Assembly: GCA_016869595.1 (NCBI GenBank)
Contig: VGDT01000011.1
Span: 1 to 64,000, forward strand
Origin: Alphaproteobacteria bacterium
GTDB taxonomy: Bacteria > Pseudomonadota > Alphaproteobacteria > Rhizobiales > Beijerinckiaceae
DNA length: 64,000 bases
Reading direction: 5' to 3'
Every line of letters begins with the position of its first letter. The stretch's first letter is position 1. The notes beneath the pieces are model-generated. The model was given only the letters and a program-made list of their open reading frames with translations, had not been told where the DNA came from and searched no databases. The position numbers were made by a program, and so were the translations under genes. Positions 34,885 through 43,366 of the stretch are shown piece after piece.

Positions 34885-37442
34885 GTTTTCTTCTTCCGAC
34901 CTGGTTTGGAGGGTTCGATCGCCGCCGCCGCCTGTCGAAAGTCGGCCCAGGGGTCGCTCTTCAGAGAATCAAGGCGCGCCAGAGTCTTCGCGATCGTGAA
35001 ATAGGCAGGTCCAATCGCCGGACTGAGTTCGTCCCAGGCGAGCGGAACCGATACGGAAGCGCCGGGCCGCGCGCGCGTGGAGTAGGGGGCGACAGCCGTC
35101 GCGCCGCGTTGATTGCGCAGATAATCGACCAGTATCTTTCCCCGACGCTTCGACTTGGTAATCGTCGAAACGAATCTGCCGGGACTGTCTTTTGACATGG
35201 CGTCGGCGATGCTTTTGGTGAACGCCTTCACCTGCGGCCATTCCGCTTTGGGCTTAACGGGCGCCATCACATGGAGGCCCTTTCCGCCCGATGTTTTTAC
35301 GAAGGCGGTGAGACCGAAGTCTTGAAGTCGGACCTTCGTTTCTTCAGCCGCCGCAATGACTGTTTCCCATTCGACCTGCTCGCCGGGATCGAGATCCATG
35401 ATGATGACGTCGGGACGCTCCCAGTCCGACGCTGTTGAGCCCCAGGGGTGAATTTCCAAGGCTGCTGATTGAACAAGCGCGATCAGGCCGTTGAGATCCT
35501 TGATGCTGAGCAAGGGCTCTTCTTCGGACTCCTTGGGATCGTCGATCAGCACGATGTTGGGATCGATGCCTTTCCAGGCATGTTTTTGGAAGAATGTCTC
35601 TCCGCCGACGCCGTTTGGGCAGCGCAGGAGCGCGAGCGGACGATTGACGATGAAAGGCGCGATGTAGCGCCAGACTTCGGCGTAATAATCTGCGAGCCCC
35701 TGCTTGGTTACGCCCTGATCGGGCCAATAGAGCCGATCTGGATGGGTGAGCGTCACGGCGCTTTTCTCCACTCGCGCCGCCGCTAGCCGCTCCATGGCCG
35801 GCGCAATCTCACGGACGACGTCGCGCGCTTGCTTGTCATCGCGCAAACCGCGAAAGGAAGCGTGTCGAAGAACCTGATCCGCCGTCCAGCCGCGAAATTC
35901 CACCTCGGCCACGAGTTCAGGACGCACATAGCGCACATGGCGCGCCGCCTCCGTGCTCAGGCGCGCGCTGAAAGGACTGGAAGGCGTGCGCATTGGATCG
36001 AGCTTCGTGAAAAGCTCATGCGCCATGTCGGCCGTGAAACCGGTGCCGACACGCCCGACATGACAGAGAACCCCGTGCTGATAGACGCCGAGCACGAGCG
36101 CGCCGATCGCGCGTCGCGACACCGTCGAGGGCGTATAGCCGGCAATGACGAACTCCTGCCGCGCGAAGCATTTCGCCTTCACCCAGCTCTTCGCGCGTCC
36201 GGAGCGATAGGGCGAGTCTCGCAGCTTCGACACCACGCCTTCGAGGCCAAGCCGGCAGGCATGAGACAGAACGACAGCGCCGCTGTCTTCGAAATGAACG
36301 CTCAGGCGAACCTTATTGCCGTTCTCTTCTCGGAGAAGCCTTTGGAGCATTCCCTTGCGTTCGAGCAGTGGCGCGCCGCGCAGATCATAGCCGTCGAGGT
36401 AAAGAAGATCGAAAACCCAATAGACGAAGCGGTCGCTGCGCCCCGCGCTCAAATCCGCCTGAAGCGCCGAGAAATCCGACGCGCCCGAACGCGTCTCGAC
36501 AACGATTTCACCGTCGATGAGAGCGGAACCCAAAGGCAGCGCGCGCAGCGCCGAGACGATCTCGTCGCCAAACTTCTTCGTCCAGTCGAGGCCGCCGCGC
36601 GAAAGCAGCCGCACTCGGCCCGCCTCAATGCGCGCCTGCACCCGATAGCCGTCGAATTTGATCTCGTGAATCCATTCCTTGCTTATCGGCGCCACGCCGG
36701 CGCTCGCCTGCATCGGGACGATGAAATTTGGCAGTTGAGCCTTCTTTGCGCCGCTTACGAGCGACGGCTCCATGTCCCGCGCGAGCGCTTGCTTCGTTGC
36801 GACGGCGCCTGTCTTGACCGACCGGGATGTGGCGGCCTGCTTTGGCGCGGCGCCTTTCTTCGTGGGCCGTTTCGACCGACCTTCCGCGACATCGCCGATC
36901 GTGTGTCCGGTTTTCACCGAGCGCGGCATTTCTTCGAGTATGTCTTCGTCATCAGGCGCTCGCGCATATTCATCATCGCTTTTGATGAGAAGCCAGTTGT
37001 CGTGCTTCTCGCGCGGCTTTCGCGCCATGCGGACGAGATGCCAGCGCCCGCCGAGCTTCTTGCCGCGCAATTCAAAATCGAGGTGGCCCTTCGCATAGCC
37101 CTTGTGCGGGTCGCCGTCCGGAATCCAGACGCCTTTGTCCCAAACGATCACTTCGCCCGCGCCATATTGGCCCTCGGGAATGACGCCTTCAAAATTGCGA
37201 TAGTCGAGAGGATGGTCTTCGACATGGACGGCAAGCCGCTTTTCGCCCGGCACAAGGCTTGGACCTCTCGAGACGGCCCAGCTTTTCAGAACGCCGTCCA
37301 TCTCTAGGCGAAGGTCGTAATGCAGACGCCTCGCGGCATGTTTCTGGATCACGAAGCTGTGGCCGGTCTTTCGGCCGCCTCGCCCCTGTGGCTCGCGGGT
37401 CGTGGAGAAGTCACGCTTCTTGCGATAGTCGGCGAGGGACAT
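34881..37442 (-). CDS. ligD: ATP-dependent DNA ligase D (multifunctional NHEJ enzyme)
   Basis: An 853-residue LigD with three domains in the order phosphoesterase, ligase, polymerase. The phosphoesterase domain (about residues 25-150) has HAARRLHYDLRLEMDGVLKS. A Lys/Thr-rich linker follows. The ligase domain (about 235-540) has the nucleotidyl lysine in EIKFDGYRVQ. The polymerase/primase domain (about 560-840) has THPDRLYWPDQGVTK and DLDPGEQVEW with metal-binding Asp residues. It is 6 bases after the second ku gene on the same strand, so the two are co-transcribed. Confidence 0.96.
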   Translation of the reverse strand: MSLADYRKKRDFSTTREPQGRGGRKTGHSFVIQKHAARRLHYDLRLEMDGVLKSWAVSRGPSLVPGEKRLAVHVEDHPLDYRNFEGVIPEGQYGAGEVIVWDKGVWIPDGDPHKGYAKGHLDFELRGKKLGGRWHLVRMARKPREKHDNWLLIKSDDEYARAPDDEDILEEMPRSVKTGHTIGDVAEGRSKRPTKKGAAPKQAATSRSVKTGAVATKQALARDMEPSLVSGAKKAQLPNFIVPMQASAGVAPISKEWIHEIKFDGYRVQARIEAGRVRLLSRGGLDWTKKFGDEIVSALRALPLGSALIDGEIVVETRSGASDFSALQADLSAGRSDRFVYWVFDLLYLDGYDLRGAPLLERKGMLQRLLREENGNKVRLSVHFEDSGAVVLSHACRLGLEGVVSKLRDSPYRSGRAKSWVKAKCFARQEFVIAGYTPSTVSRRAIGALVLGVYQHGVLCHVGRVGTGFTADMAHELFTKLDPMRTPSSPFSARLSTEAARHVRYVRPELVAEVEFRGWTADQVLRHASFRGLRDDKQARDVVREIAPAMERLAAARVEKSAVTLTHPDRLYWPDQGVTKQGLADYYAEVWRYIAPFIVNRPLALLRCPNGVGGETFFQKHAWKGIDPNIVLIDDPKESEEEPLLSIKDLNGLIALVQSAALEIHPWGSTASDWERPDVIIMDLDPGEQVEWETVIAAAEETKVRLQDFGLTAFVKTSGGKGLHVMAPVKPKAEWPQVKAFTKSIADAMSKDSPGRFVSTITKSKRRGKILVDYLRNQRGATAVAPYSTRARPGASVSVPLAWDELSPAIGPAYFTIAKTLARLDSLKSDPWADFRQAAAAIEPSKPGRKKKT

Positions 37443-37448
37443 GCAAGG

Positions 37449-38306
37449 TCAACTCGCTTTTCGGCGTGTCGTGGCCGCCTTTGTCTTGCGCGCCGCCGTC
37501 GCCCCCTTCTTGGCAGGCTTGCCGCTCTGATCCGATAGAGCCGCGCTCTCGCGGAACGCCTCGAGCAGATTGATGACCTTGCCTTCACGCGCCTTGCGCG
37601 GCGGCGCGATGGGCTTTCCTTCGAGCTTCGCCTTCACGAATTCAGCGAGCGCCTGTTCATAACGGTCTTCGAACTTAGACGGATCGAAGGTTCCTCTCTT
37701 CGTGTCGATGATGTGCTTGGCGAGTTGAAGCATCTCGCCCTGTATCCTGACGTCGGGCACTTCGTCGAACGCCTGTTGCGCGGATCGCACCTCGTAGTCG
37801 AAACTTAAGGTGATCACGAGAAGACCCTCGCCATAGGCGCTAATCAGAACTGTGCGGGAGCGCCTGAAGAGCACCGCTTTGGCGATGGCGGCGACCTTAT
37901 TCTTGCGCAGGCCCTCCCGTATCAGAACGAAAAGTTCGTTCGCGTCGCTTTGCGACGGCGAGAGATAGTAGGGCTTGTCGAAATAGACGTTGTCGATTTC
38001 GTCCAAGTCCAAAAAGGCGTCAATCGTTAGAGCCTTGTCGCTCTGGGGCCTCGCCTGCGCGATCTCCTCGGGCTCTAGAGTGACATATTCGTTTTTGTCG
38101 ACCTCATAGCCTTTGATTTGATCGCCGGATTCAACCCGCTTTCCAGTCTCGCTGTCGACAAATGTCCGTCGCACGCGATGGCCAGTCGCCCGGTTAATCG
38201 TATGAAAGGCGATCCTGTCGGATGTCGAAGTCGCGGAATAGAGCGCTACCGGGCAGGTGAGCTCAGCGATCTTGAGAGAGCCTTTCCAATTCGCTCTCGG
38301 GAGCAA
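37449..38306 (-). CDS. ku: Ku DNA end-binding protein (second copy)
   Basis: A 285-residue Ku: PRANWKGSLKIAELTCPVAL, RRTFVDSETGKRV, YEVDKNEYVTLEPEEIAQ and a Lys/Ala-rich C-terminal tail ending in KAATTRRKAS. It is clearly different in sequence from the copy at 34078, so not a recent duplication. The start appears to be TTG 38306 with GAGGTG upstream, since the first codons align to other Ku N-termini. It sits between a holin-like gene (42-base gap) and ligD (6-base gap). Confidence 0.93.
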   Translation of the reverse strand: MLPRANWKGSLKIAELTCPVALYSATSTSDRIAFHTINRATGHRVRRTFVDSETGKRVESGDQIKGYEVDKNEYVTLEPEEIAQARPQSDKALTIDAFLDLDEIDNVYFDKPYYLSPSQSDANELFVLIREGLRKNKVAAIAKAVLFRRSRTVLISAYGEGLLVITLSFDYEVRSAQQAFDEVPDVRIQGEMLQLAKHIIDTKRGTFDPSKFEDRYEQALAEFVKAKLEGKPIAPPRKAREGKVINLLEAFRESAALSDQSGKPAKKGATAARKTKAATTRRKAS

Positions 38307-38348
38307 CGCACACCTCGTACGCTCGCGCCGTTGGCCACGGCCATGGCA

Positions 38349-38846
38349 TTACGCTTCTGGAGCCCCTGTCCTGTCAAGCTTTTCCGCAAGTTTCGAGGCG
38401 ACCATCAAGCCTAATGCAGCGCCGATGATCAGATGAAGATTAGGTCCGACCCGCTCGGCGACGGTCTTGGCCGCGACCGGGGCCAGCGACGCGATGGATT
38501 TAACCATGTCGCTATTCGACTTTAGAAATTGGTCGGCCAGCGCCATGGCTGAGAGGCCTTGCGCTTCGAGTTCGGCTGCCGCAGTCTGCGTTTCATCAGG
38601 GCGTGCTCGCCGGCTCGCGATTGCGAAATAGACAATGATGGCAAGAAAGACGAAGACTCCGGCGATCACGAGATTTCCAACGATCTCGCCCCAAATCTCC
38701 GTCGCATAAGCATGGGCGGCCGCTGTCGCGAAGCCGAGAGCGAACAAAGCGAGGATGACGACGATCGCGAAACGCGACGCCCCTCGCATCGCATTCTCGA
38801 TGGTTTCGTCAACCCGGCGGAATATCGGATCCAGGAACATGGTCAT
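38349..38846 (-). CDS. Holin-like (phage holin superfamily) membrane protein
   Basis: A 165-residue protein with an N-terminal amphipathic helix, two membrane helices (about residues 26-48 and 58-78), a charged middle region and a weak hydrophobic segment near the end (about 138-155). The layout fits the Actinobacterial holin-X-like proteins that are common in stress loci and are not phage-derived. It follows the DUF883-like gene by 9 bases. Confidence 0.65.
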   Translation of the reverse strand: MTMFLDPIFRRVDETIENAMRGASRFAIVVILALFALGFATAAAHAYATEIWGEIVGNLVIAGVFVFLAIIVYFAIASRRARPDETQTAAAELEAQGLSAMALADQFLKSNSDMVKSIASLAPVAAKTVAERVGPNLHLIIGAALGLMVASKLAEKLDRTGAPEA

Positions 38847-38855
38847 CGCCTAAGA

Positions 38856-39176
38856 TTAGCTGCGGCCTTTCCACATCGCGCCGACCAAAAATCCGCCGGC
38901 GACGGCAAGCAACAGTGCGGTTAACGGCTGCTCGCGCACGGCATCTTCAACGGTCGTCCTAAAACCTTCGGTCGCGGTTCTCGCCTTCTCTGCAACTTCG
39001 CGGGACTGCTGCGCTACGGTCGCCAGAGCGGCGTCGGCCTTATCCATCGTTTCGTCCATTCGGGCGCTCACGTTTTCGGCAATCGAGGAGGCCTTAGCGG
39101 CGGCGTTTACGGACGCCTTGCTGATGGCGTCCTGCGCCTCTTGAGCCTTATTCGTGAACTGCGATGTTACGCTCAC
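38856..39176 (-). CDS. DUF883 (ElaB/YqjD-like) membrane-anchored protein
   Basis: A 106-residue protein: a long Ala/Lys/Glu-rich coiled helix (residues ~5-78), then REQPLTALLLAVAGGFLVGAM and a basic end. The REQP followed by a single C-terminal anchor is the signature of the ElaB/YqjD family, which in E. coli is stationary-phase and inner-membrane bound. First gene of a probable operon with the holin-like gene, ku and ligD. Confidence 0.8.
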   Translation of the reverse strand: MSVTSQFTNKAQEAQDAISKASVNAAAKASSIAENVSARMDETMDKADAALATVAQQSREVAEKARTATEGFRTTVEDAVREQPLTALLLAVAGGFLVGAMWKGRS

Positions 39177-39217
39177 GTCCGCTTCTCCGCTCTTACTGCC
39201 GCGCTGGGCGTATACTG

Positions 39218-39242
39218 AACTTGCGGATTGCTCGATTGTTCC
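39218..39242 (-). promoter_or_regulatory. Near-consensus EcfG promoter before DUF883-holin-ku-ligD
   Basis: On the minus strand: GGAAC (plus 39238-39242), 16-base spacer, AGTT (plus 39218-39221), one mismatch from consensus. The DUF883-like start is 41 bases downstream of the -10. No other EcfG-like site is found within the four-gene unit. Confidence 0.5.
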
Positions 39243-39504
39243 TGCATGCTGTGCTTTCGCTCACGCTATTCAGGAAGATGGATTTCGTGCTGGGGGAACA
39301 AAATGGACGGACCGAAAGCCGAGCGCAGCTTCATGTTAAAGGAGGCCAACAGCTCGGGCGCGCGCGATCCCAGCGCCTGATCTTCAATCGTCTGCATCTG
39401 CAAGTTAAGCGTCGATGAAGCAGGGAAATTTTACGCCGACGTAACTTGGCGGGAATAGCCAATACTCCAATGCCGGCCGGAGGCCGCCGGCAAAGCGCGA
39501 GTTG
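39243..39504. other. Gene-free stretch between stress genes
   Basis: 262 bases between the promoter of the DUF883 unit and the stop of the CsbD-like gene (gene-free total 328 bases from 39177). A 25-codon frame at about 39303 follows GGGGGAAC but shows no protein-like pattern. I see nothing else. Confidence 0.4.
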
Positions 39505-39891
39505 CTACAGTTCTCGAAAGATGTCCTCTCCACCCTCAGCGAGCTTCGCCTCGCCGATTGATTTTTGAAATTCTCCAACAACGATCTGAGCCAGTCCAGC
39601 GAGCGCGAGACTAGGCGACTGCGTGGCCATGCCGAGAGTCAACTTGGTCTTGCCCATGGCTTGATTGGCGTAGCCGCGCATCTGATCCGTGGTGCCCGAC
39701 TGCACGATGCTGTCGAGAGCCTCCCGCATCGAATCCTTGACTTGAGCGACCGAGTAACGCGCCCGCGCCGGTGGGTCGATATCACTTGGATTTTCCGCGG
39801 ACAGCGCCGATGAATTCAAGGCCTCGCCGCTACTGAATTTTTCGCTTGTGCAGACAGGACGGTCGCTGCCTGCGTCAGTAAATGCAACCAT
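39505..39891 (-). CDS. CsbD-like protein with N-terminal extension
   Basis: A 128-residue protein. The last ~65 residues carry the CsbD-type spacing of Gly and Lys/Glu: DQMRGYANQAMGKTKLTLG and LAGLAQIVVGEFQKSIGEAK. The first ~60 residues are a Ser/Pro-rich extension not seen in ordinary CsbD. A near-consensus EcfG promoter lies upstream. Assignment to CsbD is by pattern only. Confidence 0.6.
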   Translation of the reverse strand: MVAFTDAGSDRPVCTSEKFSSGEALNSSALSAENPSDIDPPARARYSVAQVKDSMREALDSIVQSGTTDQMRGYANQAMGKTKLTLGMATQSPSLALAGLAQIVVGEFQKSIGEAKLAEGGEDIFREL

Positions 39892-39914
39892 TGATTACGC
39901 ACTCCCAAAACTCA

Positions 39915-39947
39915 ATTCCGGCGTCCGGCCACGCCGGGCGCCGGAAT
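39915..39947. repeat. 33-base palindrome in the CsbD-like leader
   Basis: ATTCCGGCG-T-CCGGC, loop CAC, GCCGG-G-CGCCGGAAT. All bases pair except one T/G position, which would be a U-G wobble only in plus-strand RNA. It sits between the predicted EcfG -10 (39951) and the gene start (39891), so it may be at the very 5' end of that mRNA or overlap the transcription start. Confidence 0.6.
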
Positions 39948-39950
39948 AAC

Positions 39951-39976
39951 AACCGATGGGAGAGTTCTAATGTTCC
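39951..39976 (-). promoter_or_regulatory. Near-consensus EcfG promoter before the CsbD-like gene
   Basis: On the minus strand: GGAAC (plus 39972-39976), 17-base spacer, GGTT (plus 39951-39954), one mismatch. The gene starts 59 bases downstream of the -10. Confidence 0.45.
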
Positions 39977-40054
39977 GAGCGATGAGCCTATTGCGCAGCT
40001 CGAGGCTCCGGAGGGTGAAAGAAAAAACTTTAAGAATGGAACAGAACTCGCGCT

Positions 40055-40612
40055 TTACTTGAATGGCTTGTCGACATTGGGCGGCAGCGCGACGTGAAAG
40101 CCCTGATTGATCGCCGAAAACATTTGGTAGAAGCCAGATAACACGACGAGTTCGACAAAGCCTTTGACGCCGAGCGTCTTGATAGCTTCGTCCTGAATGC
40201 GCTGCGGAATGTTTTGCCAGGACAATGTTGAAGCCAGCACTTTGGCGACGATGTCATAGGGCGCAGCCGCGACCGCGCTCACATCTTCGCCGCGTTGCAA
40301 GGCGGCGATAAGCGACGATGGAACGCCTGCCGCTTCGGCATGCTGAATGTGATCGACCCATTCGAAGGCCGCGCCCGTTCGTCGAGCCACGGACAGCACG
40401 ACGAATTGATAGACATCGCGCGGCAGATGGCCCTCGAACTTCAGGTAATAGCCGAGATCTTCGATCTTTTCGCAAAGCTGCGGATGATTCATCAGTGCGG
40501 CGTAGGGGCCGCCGAAGCCTGCGCCTTGGGATTTCCGCCTTGCGACCATGCGGTCGTAGCGCAAGCGATCTTCTGGCGAAAGCGTTGAAGGATCGAAAGG
40601 CAGTTGAGCCAT
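40055..40612 (-). CDS. Carboxymuconolactone-decarboxylase-family protein
   Basis: A 185-residue all-helical protein of the CMD/AhpD superfamily: VARRTGAAFEWVDHIQHAEA with the family's conserved Glu and His, then ALQRGEDVSAV. There is no CxxC pair, so it is not an AhpD-type peroxidase. It begins 10 bases after the TPP-enzyme gene, suggesting the two work together. Substrate unknown. Confidence 0.82.
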   Translation of the reverse strand: MAQLPFDPSTLSPEDRLRYDRMVARRKSQGAGFGGPYAALMNHPQLCEKIEDLGYYLKFEGHLPRDVYQFVVLSVARRTGAAFEWVDHIQHAEAAGVPSSLIAALQRGEDVSAVAAAPYDIVAKVLASTLSWQNIPQRIQDEAIKTLGVKGFVELVVLSGFYQMFSAINQGFHVALPPNVDKPFK

Positions 40613-40622
40613 CGGCGCTCTC

Positions 40623-42347
40623 TCACTCGTGATAGGAATAGGCCGCGATGGCGTCGGCCCAGTCCTTCACCGGCGTCGTAAAGGCCTTATCGGCTTTAAC
40701 GTCGATGAGGCAGGGGCCCTCGCCCTGCAGCGCTCTTTCGAAAGCGCCGGGGAGATCGTTAGGAGAGCGCACAGTTTCCGCGCGAGACCCCAAGGCTCGC
40801 GCAAAACCGGCCCAGTCGTGGTCAGGCAATCGGGTCAGTTCGTCGGGCGTCGGCCCCAGTCCATGGGCGCGCAGCCAGACATTGCCAAGCGCCGCATTGT
40901 TGATGACGACGTAGACGACGGGCAGCTGGTAGCGCGCGGCAGTGGCGATTTCCATGCCGCCCATGCGCATGCAGCCATCGCCTGTAATGACCGCTACGCG
41001 GCGGCGCGGCTGTGCGCACTGGACGCCGATCGCCGATCCGATCGCCCAGCCCATCGGGCCGAGATTGGTGGCGGAAACATAGGTTCTGGGTTCGTAAGCT
41101 TCCCAGTAATGGCCGGCGAAAGCGCGATGCGCGCCAGAGTCAACAACCAGAACGCCGTCGCGCGGGAACGCCTTCCTCAACTCGCGAATAATGCGCGCCG
41201 GATGAATCGGAACGGCGTCGCTCTCGCAGTTTTCCGGATCCTGCAGGCGGGGCTTGGAGCGAATTTCAGAAACCCAAGCGTCGCGTGCGGAGAGCGTCGG
41301 CTCGAGATACCCGCGCAACTTATCGCTTTGGTCGAGAAGAAAGCGAAGATAGGCGCCGCAGCTGCCGACAATGCCGCCATCATGGACATGTGTTCCGATC
41401 GCGGAGGGAAGCAAATTCACGCAAATCGACGCATCGGGTTTCACCTGCAGCGCCCAATGCATCGTGTCGCGCTCATTCAGTCCCGATCCTAAGATGATCA
41501 GGAGATCGAGCGACGGGTCCGTCAGGGCGGCGCGCGCGTGGTGCGTCCCCGCATAGCCGAATACGCCGAGCGAAAGCGGATGATTCTCCGGAAAGACGCC
41601 TTTGCCGCGCAGCGTCGTCGCGACAGGAATGCGCCAAAGCTCGGCGAATTCCTTCAGCGCGCTAGCGGCGTTTGAATGTTCGACTCCGGCGCCGGCGAAA
41701 ATTGCGATTTTGACGGGCGGCTTGCCGTCGGGTCCGGCTGAAAAATGCTTTAGAGACGCCTCGGCGGCGGTCATCGACAGCGCGTTGTAGTCCACCAACG
41801 CCCGGTCAATCGGGGAATGACTGACGGAAAGCTCTGCGGCCAGGCAGTCTCCCGGCAGCGACAGATGAACCGGCGCGGCGGGCCGGGTCCGCAGCTGCAA
41901 CAGCGCATGTTGAAACAGATGCGGCATATTCCTCGGATTGTCGATCGAAGAGGAATAGCGCGTCAGCGGCTTCATGACCGTGACGTCGTCCAGCGTCTGA
42001 GGGCTCGCGTCTTGAAACACGCCCAGCCCCTCGAGAACCGTCGCCACCTCGCCGCTCATCAGAAGAAGCGGCGAGCCGTCGGTCTGCGCGGTCGCCACCG
42101 CGGTGACGGTGTTGGTTAGACCGGGTCCGCCGATGCAGAGCGCTGCGCCGAAATTTCCGCTCGCCCGCGCATAGCCGTCAGCCATATAGGCGGCACCGCC
42201 TTCCTGCGCGGCCACGATCGGCGTAAGCGCCTTCTGCCTTCCCAAAGCTGGCAGAAAGGGATCGACGAGCCCGCCCGGCACCATGAACAAATGGTCGAGT
42301 CCTTCGCTCGCCAGCGCCTCGAGGATGAAATCGACCCCTAGCGGCAT
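40623..42347 (-). CDS. Thiamine-diphosphate-dependent enzyme (acetolactate-synthase-like)
   Basis: A 574-residue three-domain TPP enzyme. The N-terminal domain has the cofactor-activating Glu in AAQEGGAAYMADGYARA. The middle domain is FAD-fold-like (about 190-340). The C-terminal domain has the metal/TPP motif GDGCMRMG...VINNAALGN. I use ATG 42347, preceded by GGAG, which gives the standard family N-terminus; the frame opens 43 codons earlier at 42476. It could be a decarboxylase, carboligase or C-C lyase; the substrate cannot be told. Partner gene: the CMD-family protein downstream. Confidence 0.82.
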   Translation of the reverse strand: MPLGVDFILEALASEGLDHLFMVPGGLVDPFLPALGRQKALTPIVAAQEGGAAYMADGYARASGNFGAALCIGGPGLTNTVTAVATAQTDGSPLLLMSGEVATVLEGLGVFQDASPQTLDDVTVMKPLTRYSSSIDNPRNMPHLFQHALLQLRTRPAAPVHLSLPGDCLAAELSVSHSPIDRALVDYNALSMTAAEASLKHFSAGPDGKPPVKIAIFAGAGVEHSNAASALKEFAELWRIPVATTLRGKGVFPENHPLSLGVFGYAGTHHARAALTDPSLDLLIILGSGLNERDTMHWALQVKPDASICVNLLPSAIGTHVHDGGIVGSCGAYLRFLLDQSDKLRGYLEPTLSARDAWVSEIRSKPRLQDPENCESDAVPIHPARIIRELRKAFPRDGVLVVDSGAHRAFAGHYWEAYEPRTYVSATNLGPMGWAIGSAIGVQCAQPRRRVAVITGDGCMRMGGMEIATAARYQLPVVYVVINNAALGNVWLRAHGLGPTPDELTRLPDHDWAGFARALGSRAETVRSPNDLPGAFERALQGEGPCLIDVKADKAFTTPVKDWADAIAAYSYHE

Positions 42348-42575
42348 TCTATGCTCCAGTTCAGGATCGTCGCGCCGCCGTGGGGCGGGACGGTCTTTAT
42401 CGCTGGCAAGCATATAGTCGAGCGAAAGCTTCGCGATCAATGGACGATTTGAGCCTTGGAAGCCTCTAAGTTCCAAAAGCGCGACCGCGGCTGCCGACCG
42501 CTTACGTGAATAGGTTCGATCGGGTTGGGTCGAAATGCCTAGGTTCCCAGCGGATGACCCACCAAGGGATGACGC

Positions 42576-43364
42576 TCAGCTTTCTTTTTCGTCGATCTCG
42601 CGCAAGCCATCCGACGCAAGCGTCTCGGCTTCTTCCTTGAGCTCCACGCCGGTCAGCTTGCGGCGGCGGGCTTCGTTGCAAAGATAGAGAAGCTTTCGCG
42701 CCGCCTCGTCATAGGTCAGTCCCTGCGGACGAATATTCGAGAGGCAGTTGCGCTCGGCGTCGGTGCGGCCGACGCGAGGCGCAAAAGTGAGATAGACGCC
42801 CAGGCTGTCGGGCGAGGAGAGCCCGGGCCGTTCGCCGATGAAAACCGCCACTAGTCTTGCGCCAAGCGTTTCGCCGATATCGTCTCCGAGCGCGACGCGG
42901 CCCTGTTCGGCGAGAACGATCGGCGCGATCATCCATGAATGTCGATCGAGGGAGTGCAGCGTCTTTTCGAGGAGAGGAATTGCGTGCCGATCGATGGCGC
43001 GGGCGGATAGGCCTTCGGCGATGACGAAGGCAAGATCGTAGTCGCCCGCTGCAGATTTCAGCCGCTCGCGGGACTCATCGTCCAGTCTTCGGCCAAGATC
43101 CGGGCGCAGCAGAAAGCTGCGCCGATCGCGGGCAGCGCTTCTTACGCAAACAACTTTTAACCCGCGTGAAGTCAGGTCGCCAAAGAGGGATTCGGCGTCG
43201 AGCCGCTCTTCAACCGCGTCTCTTGCCTCGGCGTGCGCCAGTTGAAAGTCCAAAGTGGCCCGCGTGGTCAGCGCCGCTCCGGCGCGCGGCAGGAAAATTC
43301 TCGCAGGCGTCGCCGAACGCAGTTTCGAGATCATGTCGAGAGGCGTCGGACGACGATCGGCCAT
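42576..43364 (-). CDS. eutC: Ethanolamine ammonia-lyase, small subunit
   Basis: A 262-residue EutC: TRATLDFQLAHAEARDAV, DYDLAFVIAEGLSARAIDRH, VFIGERPGLSSPDSLGVYLT and ERNCLSNIRPQGLTY are diagnostic. ATG 43364 follows the eutB stop after 2 bases; the frame opens inside eutB. With EutB it forms the coenzyme-B12-dependent lyase giving acetaldehyde and ammonia. Confidence 0.95.
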   Translation of the reverse strand: MADRRPTPLDMISKLRSATPARIFLPRAGAALTTRATLDFQLAHAEARDAVEERLDAESLFGDLTSRGLKVVCVRSAARDRRSFLLRPDLGRRLDDESRERLKSAAGDYDLAFVIAEGLSARAIDRHAIPLLEKTLHSLDRHSWMIAPIVLAEQGRVALGDDIGETLGARLVAVFIGERPGLSSPDSLGVYLTFAPRVGRTDAERNCLSNIRPQGLTYDEAARKLLYLCNEARRRKLTGVELKEEAETLASDGLREIDEKES

Positions 43365-43366
43365 TC

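Noticed and set aside
35829-37307. Long plus-strand frame opposite ligD (492 codons)
   Set aside because: Antisense shadow of a GC-rich gene; LigD domains on the minus strand are unmistakable.
37443-38306. EcfG promoter directly before the second ku or ligD
   Set aside because: No GGAAC element at a fitting distance on the minus strand; read-through from the upstream unit is more likely.
39154-39418. Plus-strand frames in the gap between DUF883-like and CsbD-like genes, including a 25-codon frame at about 39303
   Set aside because: No recognisable pattern, and the upstream GGAAC there lacks a CGTT at the right distance.
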